Source of the DNA: Dendrobium chrysotoxum
Lineage: Eukaryota; Streptophyta; Magnoliopsida; Asparagales; Orchidaceae
Reading direction: 5' to 3'
NCBI GenBank assembly: GCA_019925795.1
Contig: CM034300.1
Coordinates: 70,163,021-70,227,020 of the forward strand
DNA: 64,000 nt
Both the position numbers and the translations under genes were made by a program. Shown here in pieces: positions 11,360 to 26,000 of this stretch. Position 1 is the first letter of the stretch, and each line of letters opens with the position of its first letter. The notes beneath the pieces were generated by a model, which ran no database searches, had not been told where the DNA came from, and saw only the letters and a list, made by a program, of their open reading frames with translations.

Positions 11360-14300
11360 CTACAGGGTTAAATTCATTTAACACGGTGATTTTAAACAAC
11401 AGAAGAATACTTTATATTTATTTGACGTACATTTAAAAATCAAGTAGAAGAAGTAGCAAAGAGATTGAAATTACAATCAATCAAAACAATGTTCATGTAG
11501 AATAATAAGAAACACATCAAAAGCTTTGCTGATCATATAGCAGGATACTATTTTGGCACTCACAAGGAACAGTTCAGAATATGCAGCTTGAAAATTTTAC
11601 AATGTGGTGATTTCCACCGAATCATCATGAATTTCATTTAACATTGTGAAGGCATGTTAAACTAATCATCAGACAGGGCGCCAGAGAAATATTGAGGCAA
11701 ACGCAAGTGGTTTAAATGTTACCCATACCGTGAAAATCTTTCAATATTTAAAGTTTGCATAACTTGTATAACATTCCCACAACCTGAAAGGCAAAAGCAC
11801 CAGGACTTCATAAAATAAGGAAAAATACCTTTGCAAATTCCATTCTAGATGGGCGTAGTTTGACCATTGTACAATGTATGACGAGACTAAGAGTAAGAAA
11901 AGGTCTCTCACTATTTACCTTCAAGCATTCATTTGCATGCATAGATACTCATCAAATATAATTACCTACGTACCAACATGTATATGAAAGATAAAAAATC
12001 AATTCAAATAATCCTAAATAGCATTTCCCATGCATAGCATGTATTTTAGTATGCATACGTCACTTATGACAATTAAATTTAATAAACACTTTATCAACAT
12101 ACACTTCTATATTTCTCCCCTTCTGATCTTTAAAGCCTTGACCCATCATTATTTGATAGGTCACCCTGTATTCTTTAGTCCAAAGGTAAGACCTTATAAT
12201 AATACAAGCCTTCTGTGGTGATGAAAGAGGTTTTCTCGCCAAAATGCATTCTTATTTGGCGATAGCCTGAGAATGCATCCAAGAAGCTCTTCCCTAAATA
12301 CCCTATTGATAGTTGACTGGAGCATTAGTCCTGAGCAGTGGGTAGTCGTCCTTGGGGCATGCCAAATTCAGGCTAGTGAAGTCCACACACATCCTCTACT
12401 TTTCTGTTGCCTTATGTACCATAAGCACATTGGAGATTCAGTTGTGGGCTCCGAAAATTCGGCCCCGGCCTCCGCCCAACTTTTGCTTTTCTTCGGGGGG
12501 GAGTTTTAACAAACTAAGTTCCGGGGTAAATTTTGGAAGGCAGATGAGTATTGTAGATTAGACACTACCCAGAGATTTCGCCCTCATTTTGCGAGGACTT
12601 TATGATCTGAGTTCAGGTTTCCTATAGGCGCAAGCCCCTATAGTTAATTACCCCTCCCGATAACGAGAGAGAACTTTCGATTAAGGCTAGTCGTCAATCA
12701 GATACGTAAAGATACGTGAGTCTGGCTTATAGTAGCAGCAATATGTTTAGCGTATTGGAAAATTGAGGGATTTAATATTTAAAATAGAAATTTTCACCAT
12801 CTTGCACTTAAAGCGGATGGTGGGGGAATGGATGATAGACCCGATCAAGATCCCATGGTTCCGTCATCCCGGGCCATCGGGGTCCCTGGTCTACTTAGTC
12901 AGAGGAGGTAGTCGACCCAACCTAACAGAAGGATCCTTGTCGGCAGCCATGAGTTGCTTCTTCCAAGGGTACCTTGTAGACCTGGGGGGAGTATTTGTCT
13001 AAGGGGACAAATTTGAATCCACCTTAGCTAACAGAGGGCTTTGTGCCCTATCGATCATATCCTATTGATTCATATCTCAAGGATTTGATGCCATTGGAGA
13101 GCATACGGGCTCTGGCCATAACCATAATATAATGGTGCCATTTGGCGGCGACCACCTGGTTCAGAGGGCCCCGAGTCATAACCGTTTATCCTGCAGTGCC
13201 ATTTGGCGGCGAAACTGCCGGTTAGAGGACTCGTACCACGTCCTTGCTGGCAGGAGATTGTTTGAGAATGGATCCTAGTGATATTTTCGACCAGGCATTA
13301 GCTCTTTGTGAGCTGAAGTATTCTTCAATTTATCCACCTCGGCAAACTGTTGCGGAGGATGGATGGATTTTATGTTTTGAGTGTTTGATGGTTTGATTTC
13401 AGTTTTAAATATTTTTGGGAATTTGAGAATTTTTGTGGAGTTTTGGAGTTTTTGGTGGTATTTGAAATGATCTGTGTGGACCCCTGCGGTTGAGATTTGC
13501 ATTCAACACGGCCATCATCGGGGTGTATGGGGTCATTTACATTTTTGTGTTTTGAACCTTGTCGACTCTGTCTAGTGATTGACAGAGGATCGGGTTTCGT
13601 AGGCTTTATGCCCTTTGTTAGTGAATTCTCTTGATTATAGGCTTTGAAGGCCTAATATAAACGTATAAAACAAATATCTCGATCGACCTCGCGACCATAT
13701 ATTTATTTAATAGTTCGAGCCGTGTCGACTCCTATCTACCCGTATAGGAGGATCGGGCTTGAACTGGAATTCATCTATTGACCCGCGCAGCATCCCTAGA
13801 CGTCACGTGTGTACCAATAACACGCTCGCCGACGCCCATGCGGGTGTTTGGGGGCATTTTATAGTTATTTGATGAACCTTGTCGACTCCTATTTACTTGC
13901 TTTAGGAGGATCGGGTTCAAATTTACTGACCCGCGCAGCATCCCTAGACGTCACGTGTGTACCAATAACATGCTCGCCGGGGCCCATGCGGGTGTAGGAT
14001 TATATTTTCCCCTTTTGGTGTACCTATGTGTATACAAATTAAAGTGCACACGTGCGGGGGTATTCTTGGAATATTTGTATACGCCTTCTGTCCGCTTGCA
14101 TGAAAGTTGCGGATCCGGTGGCGTAGAGTTGAAGCTTGTAGACGCCTTCTGTCTGCTTGTACGAAGGTTGCAGATCCGGTGGCGTGGCGCTGGGATTTTA
14201 TCTGGGGATTTGTACGCCTTCTGTCTGCTCGCATGGATGTTGCAGATCCGGTGGCGTAGTGCAGTAGCTCGTGGACTGAGTTGTTTGCTACTTTGTACAG

Positions 14301-16650
14301 GCAGACTATCGTGCACCATTTGTAGTGCACTAACGAATCTCCTGCTTTAGGTAGAAGCTCATAGAAGCTTGCATTCACTGCATTCCTCATGCATTTTGTC
14401 GTAATTTTGGTCCACAAACTACGCCCTCCACTCTTCTAATGTTGTTTGCAAGCAAAGACATTTGATGCAACTCTTCCACATCTTCTCGTAGGCAAGTTAC
14501 TATATGTTCATTTGCAACTCTCCTGGTGTCACATGTGGAGTAACACCCAGTGGCAGTGCCAGCACTTTCATCAAAGCCTGTTGCCCTTATCCTTCCACAA
14601 TCTACAATGTTCATACTACAAGTTTTTCTTCTTCTGCCTGTAGATGAGGGATTGTGCATATGATGGGTTATGGATTCTCACTAGTCGTATGACACTTATT
14701 AACATTCATGAACAGTTCACTAATGTAGGTGGACTGTTGTATAAACGAGGAATCTTCTACGATGACTCGTAGGGACTCCCACATGTGCTAGTGAGCTTGC
14801 CTCGTGAAGTATTATCATTTGCAGTCAAGATAACATACTTGCTTGGAATTGAACATCACTGGTCATATATATATACTTTATTCACTCCAAACTCACTGAA
14901 TGTATACTGGGGATTCTTGCATGCTGATTTGCATTTGGCCTTTTTTCTTTGATGTATTTTCTTGGAGTTGGATGATTATTGGTGGTAGGGATGTAGGAGC
15001 TTTCCCTAACCCACCAAGATTCGTTTATTAAGCATCTAGATCTTGATTCCTTATTCATCAAACCAAAATTTGATTCAACTCAGATGCCCCATTAAAGTTT
15101 GAGTTCTTTTGTGGTTCTTTTGAGTTCATATCCAAACATGGCTCGTTCTGTCACATTCAAGTTCAAGCTCCTAATTATTTGAATTCAATTTTGAGTCCAT
15201 TTGTGAGTTCACTTGAGTCCAATTCAGATTCTTTGTATTGTTCAAGTTCAAGCCAAAACTCCTTGCACCAAGCTCCTATGAGTTCAAGCGCTTTATGTTT
15301 ATTTGAATCCTTGCTTGCAAATATGTACACAAGTCCTTGTAAATTCAAGTTCAAAGTACGTGTCCTGGTCCTCCTCCCTTGGGTTCAAACAAGTCCAAGT
15401 ACAGTCATATGATCACCCGAAATTTCGGCAGCCTCCCGGCGTCTCTCCCGTTTAGGGGAAACTACGGAAAACTGGGCCTTTCCCACCACGCTAGAGAAAA
15501 GCGTGCATGATAGATGCCCTCTTTCGAGGACACCGTGGCCGTGTAAAGTCTTTAACCCCACCACGCCAGAGAAAGGCGTGCATGGGTCTTCAAATGTACC
15601 TGTTTTAGAATAACGCAGTTTGCTTTCCCCGCAGGTACAGAGCCGCGTACGGGTACTTATATCTTTACCCCGCCTTGCTAAGAAAAGAACGCACAAGGCT
15701 CGCCTGCCTCGCTGTAAGCGCCGCACCGAGTTCCCTCCCACCACGCTAGAGAAAAGCGTGCATAGGGGGTCCCTCGACGCGTCGCAAACACCGAAAACAG
15801 GACTTTAAGAGATTGCCCGCCTCGTCACAAGCATCACGGCGAATTTCCTCCCACCACGCTAGAGAAAAGCGTGCATGGGTGGTCTTTCGCCACGCTACGA
15901 GCGTCGAGAGCGAGTTTTCTCAAGTTTAGGAGGTTATACCTGCACGAGGGTAGACCGGCGGGGCAGGCACGTGGATCGGGGCACAAGAGAGAAGAGCACT
16001 CTTTTTTTGCATTTATTTATTTATTTTATTAGTTACAATTAATTATAGGTAATTATAGTTAATTCTAATAATTAACTATAAATGACCTTAATTAATCATA
16101 AATAATTAATATTAATTATCCCTAATTAAACATAATAATAATAAATCATAATTAATTAAAATTAACTTAATTAAGATTAATCATAACTAATTAAAATGAA
16201 TTATAATTAATCACCTAAAATTAATTATAATCACTTATAATTAATTATAATTAAATAAGTAATTACAGTTAATTAAAATCAATTATATTAATTAAAATTA
16301 TCTTTAATTAAAATTAATCAATAAAAATTAACAATAATTAATAATTACAATTAATTAGGATAATTATAATTATCTACAATTAATCATAACTAATTAATTA
16401 AAATTAATCACGATTAGTTTTTGTTCTCCTCTGTCAAACGGGTTTACTGGATTTGGCTGAAGAAGCACGCGATAGGGATAAAGTTACCTTCATAGCAAGC
16501 GGCTCCTGTAGTTGCTTCCGTTCGAAATGTTGTAACTTCCGTCCGATAGGAAGGGAACGTCGTTGGAGGAGCGAAGTCGAGCGACGACGAAGGAGGGAAG
16601 TCGATCGGCCACAAAAGAGCCGGAAGATGGAGGTTAGGGTATCGGTTCCT

Positions 16651-16714
<64 letters not shown>

Positions 16715-19700
16715 GATCGGAGGCAGCGGAGGAGGCGTCGGCTAAGAGGAGAAGGAAGAGGCGAATGGAGTTTGCTAAGGGGAAGGAAGAGAAGTCGGAG
16801 GAGATGGATCGCAGGAGGAGGAGATCGGGCTTGCGGGATTTCGAGTGTGGAGCGGAGTTCTACGAGGGTCTTGCGAACAAGAGAGGAGAGGTCGGGATGC
16901 TTGCGAGAAGTGTCGTGTGAGGAGCCTTCGTTCGCGTTTTAAAGGCGAAGGCAGAGGCGAGATCGCGCACGCGAGGGATGGGCTTCTAGCTTCGGCGCCG
17001 TTTCGCAGAGCTGACACTGTAGCAGACGGCGCGATCTTTGCAGGATTCGCGTATGGCTTCGCCTCAGGTAATTTTTTTTATCTGTTTCCTTTGGCTGTAG
17101 CGGGAAGGTCAACATCAGTCTCAATACTAAACCTCTCTAATGAAGTCGACCTCTATCTGTGAGAACCGGTTAGGCCGATTCAACTGAACCGGTTTCTACC
17201 CGATAGCAGAGGGCAATCCGAGCGAACGAGCGGACGAACCGCAACCCAGGCGCAACCCGAGCAGCCACCGTAAGCGCGTATACGCCTCCTGGATGGATTG
17301 TTTCGCCATTTAAGTGGATAATCGCATACATGGGAGAAAACTAATGACTCCTCACGTGACATATCTTCGGTTCGCTCCATCCTGTAGGAGGAAATCGCGT
17401 ACGTGCCAAAGGGGAACGATAGAGGAAGAAAAAGGTGAATAAGAAGAATTTGATTTTGATTCTTTTATTCCTATGAAATTATTTCATAAGAATTTCTTAG
17501 TGGAGAATATCTTCTGTAAAGGTCAAGGGAAGAAAATATGGCGGAGAAAGAGGAAGTATTTGAATTTTTGGAAACATTTCTCCATTCACAAACAAGTGCA
17601 AGTAAATTCACTTTCTTATTCTTTTATTTTCTATTCAAAATTGAGAGAAAGAAAATCTTAGAATTCTCTTAATCGAAGAGACATTATATTGTAGGAAGAA
17701 TTGAATTTACAACACGTTTAAATCGGACAGTGAAAGAAGGAAATTTGTAAGAAAGGGAAAACTGTTGTGAGATAATTTTATATGGAAGAAATCAAATGTT
17801 TGTTGAGTCATTCAAATTGGGATTTCATATTAATTAAATTATTATGTTATTGTGAACAGTTAAAGGTTCTCAATACAAGACGAATATTGGAAAAGGAAAA
17901 TAAAGTGGGTAATTACAGTTATTTAAAATTTTCTTATTGTATTTTCATTTCAATTCTAAAGATAGTATTTTATATAATTGTTTTAACTTATTTTTGGAAA
18001 CTATTATGAGTAAGGCAATGTAAATTCAACTTCATACATTATGGTAAATTGGATAAATATAGATTGTTATGACTGAAAATATAAAGGTACATAGAATTGA
18101 TGATATAGAAGGTATATGAAAATGATGATATATGATACTCATATAGACATAAATGATATATATATATATATATATAAGAAGTATAAATGAATGAATGAGA
18201 ATAAATTAAAAAGGGAAAAAGATATGTATGCAAATTACAGGAGTTCACCCCCGTATGGTACTGACTGGAGAAGCAACGTACCCATGCACGTTAAATGAAA
18301 ATGGTTGTACCTTTGATACATTTAGACGGTGCTCTTGTACTAATTGAATTGGAAAAAAAATGATAACTTGTCATGATAAAATGTATATGATATGAAAATG
18401 TATATAGAAGATATAAGGAATGAATGAATGAAAGGAAAAAAATGATATAAAGTATATTAAATGTTATATGAATGTTACATAAATTCTAATAATTTTATAA
18501 GAAATGAGAAAAAGAAGACAAGTGAACCACCTCCATGCAGATTTCTTAAGTATTGCGAAGGATCAATAACACTTATGGGCATTATCAATATCCACCAAGG
18601 AGGTCATCAACTCAAAGGTGTCCACATCGGCCATTAGATCAGTCCTGCCCCTATATGACTCTAAATGTGGCACCTTAAATCTGGAAGGCGGCTAGCTTTC
18701 GTGATCACCCTTGAGAAAGTGTTGGCTAGTTGGGGTTTGGTCCTTGTAACTCGTTGCATAGGCGAGTTGTAATCTTCATCACTCGTCAACATGCAAGTAG
18801 GATCATAGACTGGTGTCGAGGTCAGTGCTCTGTCATCTGGTCTCCTATGATGAATTGTCGAGTTAGATGAACCTTTAAGGGTACTGTCCTTCTGTGCTTG
18901 CCTTGGTAGCCCTCACAGGGCATCCTGAATCATTTTCATCAACCTCTCCATCTCTACTAGATCTCAACAAGTAACGTAGTTGGGGTTCTTCATATTCATT
19001 GATGGCTCAAGGACATTTGGGCCGTCGAGTTGGGCATGTCTTCGCATCACTGGCATCAATCAATGTTCACTACACCTTAGAGAATATTGGATTTAAATGT
19101 CTATGGATGATACCCGAACTTAGTAGTAGGCAAACTCTATGAGAGGTGAATTGGAACTTGCGTGAGAATAGAAAAAAAAACAGTTTACTAGAAAAAATTC
19201 TTTAAAAAAAATGCTCATTTCAAAAGGCTCAAAATCTCACTCGTTCAAAAGATCCAAAATGCTCATTTCACCCCTCATTTATAGGGATTCAAAGGCTACA
19301 GAAAAGCTACATCAAAAAGAATAAAAAATGCATTCACTTAAATGACTCTCAGTACAAACTGCCTTAGACACGTGTCTCCTCCTAACTGTATAAAGAGTGC
19401 AACGTTGAACGACTTTTAATGATTTGTCTCTAGAACAAGTTCAGTAGTGTCGATTAGGTTCAAGCAAGTCGGCTTGGACGATTTCATCGATGAGTGCTGA
19501 GCTGAGAGGGCCTACGGCTGTCGGGCTTGATGGGGTTGCCAGCGACCTGTGCTAAGGACCTTGGATCGGCTTAGAAGAGAGAGAGGAGTGTGCTGTAATT
19601 GCAAGAAGGGAGATTTAGGTTGGATGATCACGACAAGACGAGCTGAAGGTCCAGTGGGTAGCTGCTTTCTTATAGTCATGCTTGATCTGCATGAGTGAGG

Positions 19701-19989
19701 ATACCTGCTCTTGAGGCAAGTGATCATGGCGGTTGTCTTCTCATATGGCGGGCGTCGAGTTGCTTACTTGATGAGGAGCCTTAATTCTACCCTATGAGGC
19801 ACAACCTCCTCTAGTAGGCCCAAGCCAATAGCATCTGTTGATCATTTGAAGAATCCACCAGTGCGTCCAAGGCAAGTAGCTTCTACTTAATCATCAGGGG
19901 AGTCAACCTGTGGACCACAATGGAGATGAGTTCCTTCATCGCAACCCGCCAACTATTTGTTGGGCACCTGTGAAGATATATGCAAGTAT

Positions 19990-20039
<50 letters not shown>

Positions 20040-23000
20040 CATTTCATGTTTTGATTATATATTTCATATTAATAATTTATTAAAACATGTCATGGGCATG
20101 ACATGTCGTGGGCTACTTTTTGCAGCTATGTCATGTACGTCTATGTTATGATTATCAGTGTCCACACATTATATATCATCAAAATAAGCATATTCACATA
20201 TCTCAAAGGAATAAAATACACCTTGGAATAATATCTGCAACCATTTGGACCTTCAGTGACAAGTAGCAGTTTGAGATTTGGATGGAAAAGTTTATGAACG
20301 GTTGCATCATCATAAGGATTTTCTCCTCTAGTCAAGAAAGATATTTCCTCCTCATTTATCTGTCTCATGAATTTAAACAGAGTCAGTAACGTGTTTTTAT
20401 AATTTAGACTGCTCCACAATTAGAAGAAAAAATATGCCAAGAAATTTCATTCCGGCTGCAGATCAGTAAAGTGTACCTTTATGATATCAGCGGCATCCCA
20501 TATGCTAAGAATTCCCTCTCTAGCACTCTCTGCAGAAGGCCATAATGGAAGTCTTAGGTTAGGGTCATAGGAAAGAAGCACTCCAGCGTCCTTAGCAGCT
20601 TTAGCTGCTGCAACATGAGCAGATTTGCATGGTTCTGTGATAAGACTTATAGATCCATAGTGGAAGATTTTTGCCTAAATATGATAGAAATATTATGAAT
20701 GTACAAACTATCAAATCATGAATATTGAAGATGGCACTACTGTTGGAAGTATGAACGTGATTATCGTTGCATTATTTTCCAGCACACCTTCCTAATAATA
20801 TCAAAGTCCAGCTCTCCTTCTTCCAGAAGCATATCAGCGCTTGGATTGCGATAAAACATGAATTCTCGCTCTCCATCATTTCTTAGTGTGACAAAAGCCA
20901 AGGCCGTTCTAGCACCAGAATCAAAGCGCATTCCCTGACTGTTCACGTTGTTTTTCTTCAAAATATCAGCTAGCATATATCCAAACTCATCTTCACCAAC
21001 CTGTAGATGTTACTGAACAACTCAGAGATGCAGATAAATACGAAATGATAAAAACAAACAATAGAATGGAAGCATTACCACTTAGACTCATTGGTTTTAT
21101 CTTATAAGCTAGGGTACATTTTCTGAGGATCCAGTTTATAAGCTCCAGTAGGCTATTTAAATGCTCTTCACTTGAAGGAAATGACCTGAATTCAGGCCCT
21201 AAAGAGCTTTATGATCCCATGTAAATATTATGAGAACATAGGCTCAAATAATGGCACCGCTAAAAGAAATGATAATGCCTATACAAAATATTTCTCAAAA
21301 TTTGAGGTTTTAAAGGGCTACAAATCATAGTTCAGTTTGAGCAAATTTCATAAACAATGTATTTTGAAGGTTTAACAAGTTTAATATGCCATATATTCAT
21401 CAAGCAAGGAATTCAAAAGAGCAAAGTAGTAATGAGTTAAAATATATATAGATATATTTTTTTAGTAATCAGTTAAAATATTATATTACGGCAATGGTAG
21501 GGAAAAGCAAAGAAAAATAGATCATTACAGACCTTTTACGCCACATGAGCCTTCAAAATTGACAATTAGTCATTATAAGCCAATTTTGTAAAAATCCAGA
21601 GAGAATCTGTGAAATCAAAAAATAGGTCCACGATAGAGGTAAAGCGAGAGTTGAGATCCTAATATAGTATTAGTGGCCCTAACCAATTAACTTAAGCTTT
21701 TGGGTTGCCAGGCGCCCATTTACTCATATATGGGTTCAACTTAAGCTCCCAAATTCTAACCTCCTACAAAGTGGTATAAAATCCAACCACATGATTGCAG
21801 ACATAGTGTTCAAAAACTTTCATTCTAAAAAGAGTGATGATCGATAAGGAGGACACTCACACAGGGAATTGTTATGCAGTGAAAATGATGTGGAACATCA
21901 TAGCTTAAGTGTTCCTTAGGAGTAGTTTATCCAAGTTTGTTATAAGTATCTTCAAGAATGTTCTATTTAGCTTATATAAACAAGTATTGTAGTAGGAAAG
22001 GGTATTGAATGAAATATACTCTCTTTGAAGCTTTAGAGCTTACTATTGTCTTTGCTCCCTGGATTGGGATTAAATCCTTCAAGCAGGTCCTATTCTTCCG
22101 ACGATCACCACATCAGAAAAAAGTGAAACTAGAGTTTGGTAATATAGTAGCAGTGGCCTTTACTCAATATAGATTTTGAGTTGATGGATGTCCATCAATT
22201 AGTGCCTTGGTCTCAACTCAAATCTTATTGGTCCACCCTCCAACAAATGTGTCATCAAGAGATGCATTCTATCATAAAAATGTGCATACCCTTTTACCTC
22301 CTTGGCAATCAGTTGTAGAAACCCATTGTATTGATGAAGCAATTTAAATTGAACAACAACCCAAGAAAGAAAAAATTGTTTTTTGCATATTTCGCAAGCA
22401 AGTGGAGATTTTTTTGATAGGTATGGAAGTAAATTTCACTGTGACAAGCTCCTCAGAAATGAAGCCGACATGAAGTTTCACACTTGGTATAAAATTAATC
22501 CAATCTTGGAAGTAGTAGGAGATTTAATTAGGTAAATATTGCAAAGAACAAGGCTGTGTCTGAACATAACAACGCATAAAATAAGCAAGAGAAATCATTC
22601 AGGAAATGAGTTGTTTCCTTACCACATGTAGAAAGCCACACAAGGAAAAAAAATCTTATTTTATAATAAAATAGAATCCATCATTCCTTAAGTAGCAAGT
22701 GTTAAACAGTGAATAATCCCAATCTACCTTCCCAATAAAAGCTGACTGACCACCAAGGCGAGCTATGCCCACAGCAACATTAGCAGGTGCACCTCCAGGT
22801 GCCTTCTTGAATGCAGGAGCTTCAGACAATGATAGTCCGTTTGTAGTTGGCACAAAATCAATAAGCATTTCTCCAAAGCAAACAACGAGAGATGAATTAT
22901 CCATAGGAAAGTCATTACTAGCTGAAAATGCTATACAATCTGTAGCCAAATAAATATTATAATCCACAAGTGATTAGTAGTTATACGATATGTTTAATAA

Positions 23001-26000
23001 TGAAAAGAACGGAATAATAAAAGCAAGCTCATGAATCACAATTAAGACTAGAGGAGTATAGACAAAAGGCTTGCTGGATACTAACTCCATGTTCCAACTC
23101 AACAAAGGACTTCTAGTACTAACAAAGAAAAAGAAGTTGAATTCCTTCTTAATTCTTTTTCAAATTTTTTTGCCTTCTTCGTAAATAATTTCCTTCTGCA
23201 CAACCTACTAGCTACGGGATGCCTGTTTCTAAACCAACTTGCCCGTGACATTAAGGGTTCGTTCAGTTGAATTCATTTCAGATTTGCCAATAATTGTTTA
23301 GAAAAAAAAAATCTGGTAAACTCATTTAAATCTTTAGAGTTCTGAAACAACTATATTTGGGTTCTTTATTTTCAAAATATTTTCCCTGGGTTATCTTTTT
23401 CCCTCATTCAAGTTCGCCATTTTAAAATTTTTCTATCCATGCCATGTAAAAATTTTTGTTCAATAACAAGAATAGTCTTTTTGCCCCACTTTTTTATTTT
23501 AATTTATTTTTTTAATTTTTATTTTTTAAATCAATTGCAATGACATTTTTTTTTTAAATCATTTAAAATGACAAAATTTTGTTTGAAATTAATTATGTCG
23601 GGGATCTTTTGTCATTTGAAATTTCGGCAATCTCGCAAAGTCTCAACACCCCATGCAGGAAGTGTCAGGTAGACACTTGCCTTTGCTCATCCCGATCGGA
23701 TCGAAAGATACAATGGATGCAGGGACTTCGTATAATTCATGTTCTTCCCAACCGGATCAAAGATACAACGGATGTGGGGTCTTCTTTTGTTCTTATTCTT
23801 TTTCCGGCCAGATCAAAGATACGACAGACACGGGTTCTTTTGTGCTAAGTCGGACACTGGTGTGGGAGACTGAACACACAGCTGAGGCGACGAGCAGATC
23901 AGAGTTGCAGTCATGTCTAGGTTACTTGCACGTGAGGACGGATCACAGAGGGGGACGAATAGGGAGTTAGGCCTCTGTTCCTGCATGCGACTGAGTGAAC
24001 AAGAAAGGGAGTTGGCCTCTATTCCTGCGTGCGGTTAAGGGAGATGAGAGAGAGGGAGTGTAACTTCTGCATGCGATTTAGTTCGGCACAAAGAGATCGT
24101 TGTGAGGGACGATGGGCTTCGGGTCAAGCATGAGGACAGATCGCGGGAGTGAATCAGGAGGGAGAGAGGGGTCAAGTGCGGCTCTTGCGTGCGGCACAGG
24201 AATATTGAGAGTGGGGCGCGTCGAATCCTTACATGCAGCTTCGGCTAGGGTCGCGCGATAAAGAGGTAGACGAGAGAGGAGGGATCATCTTGCGTCTACA
24301 TGCATGAGGTCGAATGAAAACGAGAAGGAGAGTGGTTTTGGTCCTTCCCTGGGACATTTCCTGCATGTGTCGATTAGAGAACTAGAGAGCGAGTGAGCGA
24401 GCTGGGGTTTTTTGGGATAGTTCCTGCGTGTAGGAAATAGAGAACGAGAGAGTGAGCAAGTAGCTCGCGAGAGAGAGGCGTCAGTTCGGTTCCGGCCTCC
24501 CATCATGAAGGAGTTATGGGCAGTTATGAGGAGTTAGTGGGTTAGTGATTAACAGAAATAAAAATGCACAACAACGAGGATAATATAGGTAATAAGATAA
24601 CCAATGCAATTAAATATAAAATTTATCTCTGGTCAACTCAAACACAATATGCACTCAAGTTGATTGGCGCACTTAATTGATTTAATGTTTGCAAGTAGAT
24701 TAATCTCTTATTACATAATCTATAAAATTATACTAATTTTTCTTTAATAATGTAAAATCTTACACGAGTTTCTCACAAATTTATGATGATTGAATGACTC
24801 CCTACATCAACTTGAATTCTCTCCTCCATAGTAGCATGATTGTTAGGGTCTTCATCATTGACTTGCACTTCAGTGAATCCACTTACAGCATTTCAATTTG
24901 AAACATGTTGAAATACATGTCAAGTTTGTAGTAGCATCCAATAAAATTATGCAACACTGCATAAGCAAGAATAATATAGGACTTGCTTCGTCAAAAGAAA
25001 TTATCACATGAGTTAATACTTGAAATCTCTCTTTCCTATTGCCAAATATTTTCTCCACAATGTTGCATAATTGCATATATCGATGATTATATAACTCCTA
25101 CTCCACTGAGTACTTAAGAGATGTTTCTTCATGTACTCATTTAAATAATAGTGAAATCTCATGAACGGTGTCATTAGTTTGTAGGTATTAACGTAATCCA
25201 AATCTACCAAATAATATTTACTAAGTGGCACTTTGAAGTCTCATTTCTCCACTGCTTATCGCAATATTCTTATATTAACTGTGGATCCCTCTCAACAAGA
25301 AGTCATGTAGATAAACTGGCAGTCAAACAAAATTACTATCATAATATTTTATAAAGCAAAGTCTTTTATGTTCCAGTATCAATTTTGCATTCCTCTATTA
25401 ATTACTAGTAGGATGTGGGTACCATCTAAGGCTCCAATGATATTTTTAAAATAAATATAAAATTATTATTTGATCATACAAATGGATGACAATCAATTTT
25501 TGCTTTGTAATTTAATAAATTTTACTGCCCTACAAACAATCTTTCAAAACATCAGCTTGAAGTAACGACTCACTATTTCGAGTAAATGCTAGAAAAACTC
25601 ACACTGTTGCATGTAAGTATGAGCCTGTGCAACCCCTTAGAGAAAAATAACCAGTTATTTATCTTGGGTCCCTTATCAAATTGCGACTAACCAATAACAT
25701 CTTCAATTGTTGGAATGCTTCTACAAGTAGCCTAAAATAATTGTATGATCACAGTGTATGACCTGAAAGCACATCAGCTATATATTGTTATCCAATACAT
25801 AGCCTGTTGAACATGGGTCTTCATACTCTCGGCTACTCATCAGACGAACTATTTTTCTCAATAATTGATGGAATCATGTCACTTATTATATTGTTTGTTC
25901 ATCGACCATGTTGCATATCTCGTCAAAAATGATTTCCCAAAGATAATTAGGCATCACTATAGAATAGAAAAATAATAAGTTGTTCGTTAAACAAAAATAC

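Larger units (their letters stand above)
12438..17119 (-). mobile_element. Solo giant LTR copy C with target duplication
   Basis: A complete LTR of 4,672 bp (12443-17114) on minus, TG...CA (plus-strand ends TGTGGGCTCC and GGTCAACA). It is flanked by the perfect 5-bp duplication TCAGT (12438-12442 and 17115-17119). It is the inverted relative of copy B. It carries five hairpin units (15487-15873), a tandemly duplicated G-box segment (near 13800 and 13950), an AT-rich block (16010-16420), a (CT)n run (about 16652-16711) and a TATA-like TTTAAAA on minus at 16943-16937. It lies in fructokinase intron 5 in the same orientation as the gene. Confidence 0.93.

Noticed and set aside
12763..13002. Frame MVGEWMIDPIKIPWFRHPGP.. 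seen three times (10352-10579, 12763-13002, 55325-55513)
   Set aside because: A repeated peptide looks gene-like, but all three are the same segment of the giant LTR, and the frame runs opposite to the element's transcription. No domain recognised; kept as LTR.
13944..14417. 157-codon and 122-codon minus frames, 131-codon plus frame
   Set aside because: They lie across the G-box and ACGCC-repeat part of LTR C on both strands and are interrupted in B and E.
16453..17162. Overlapping frames of up to 155 codons in LTR C
   Set aside because: They run through the (CT)n microsatellite and GA-rich LTR sequence; not conserved as protein between LTR copies.
17160..17410. GAACCGGTT-like words shared with the LTR start at 59885
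   Set aside because: Short matches in inconsistent order; no alignable LTR.
22904..22967. Single-exon start (ATG at 22904 or 22967) for a cytosolic fructokinase
   Set aside because: Possible, but a strong acceptor (GGCTACAG) at 22940 and the matching phase of the 36820 donor make a spliced plastid form more likely.
23262..23300. TTAAGGGTTCGTTCAGTTG as the left terminus of the minus-strand Harbinger copy
   Set aside because: Only loosely similar to the other termini and separated by a foreign LTR fragment; not strong enough to call.
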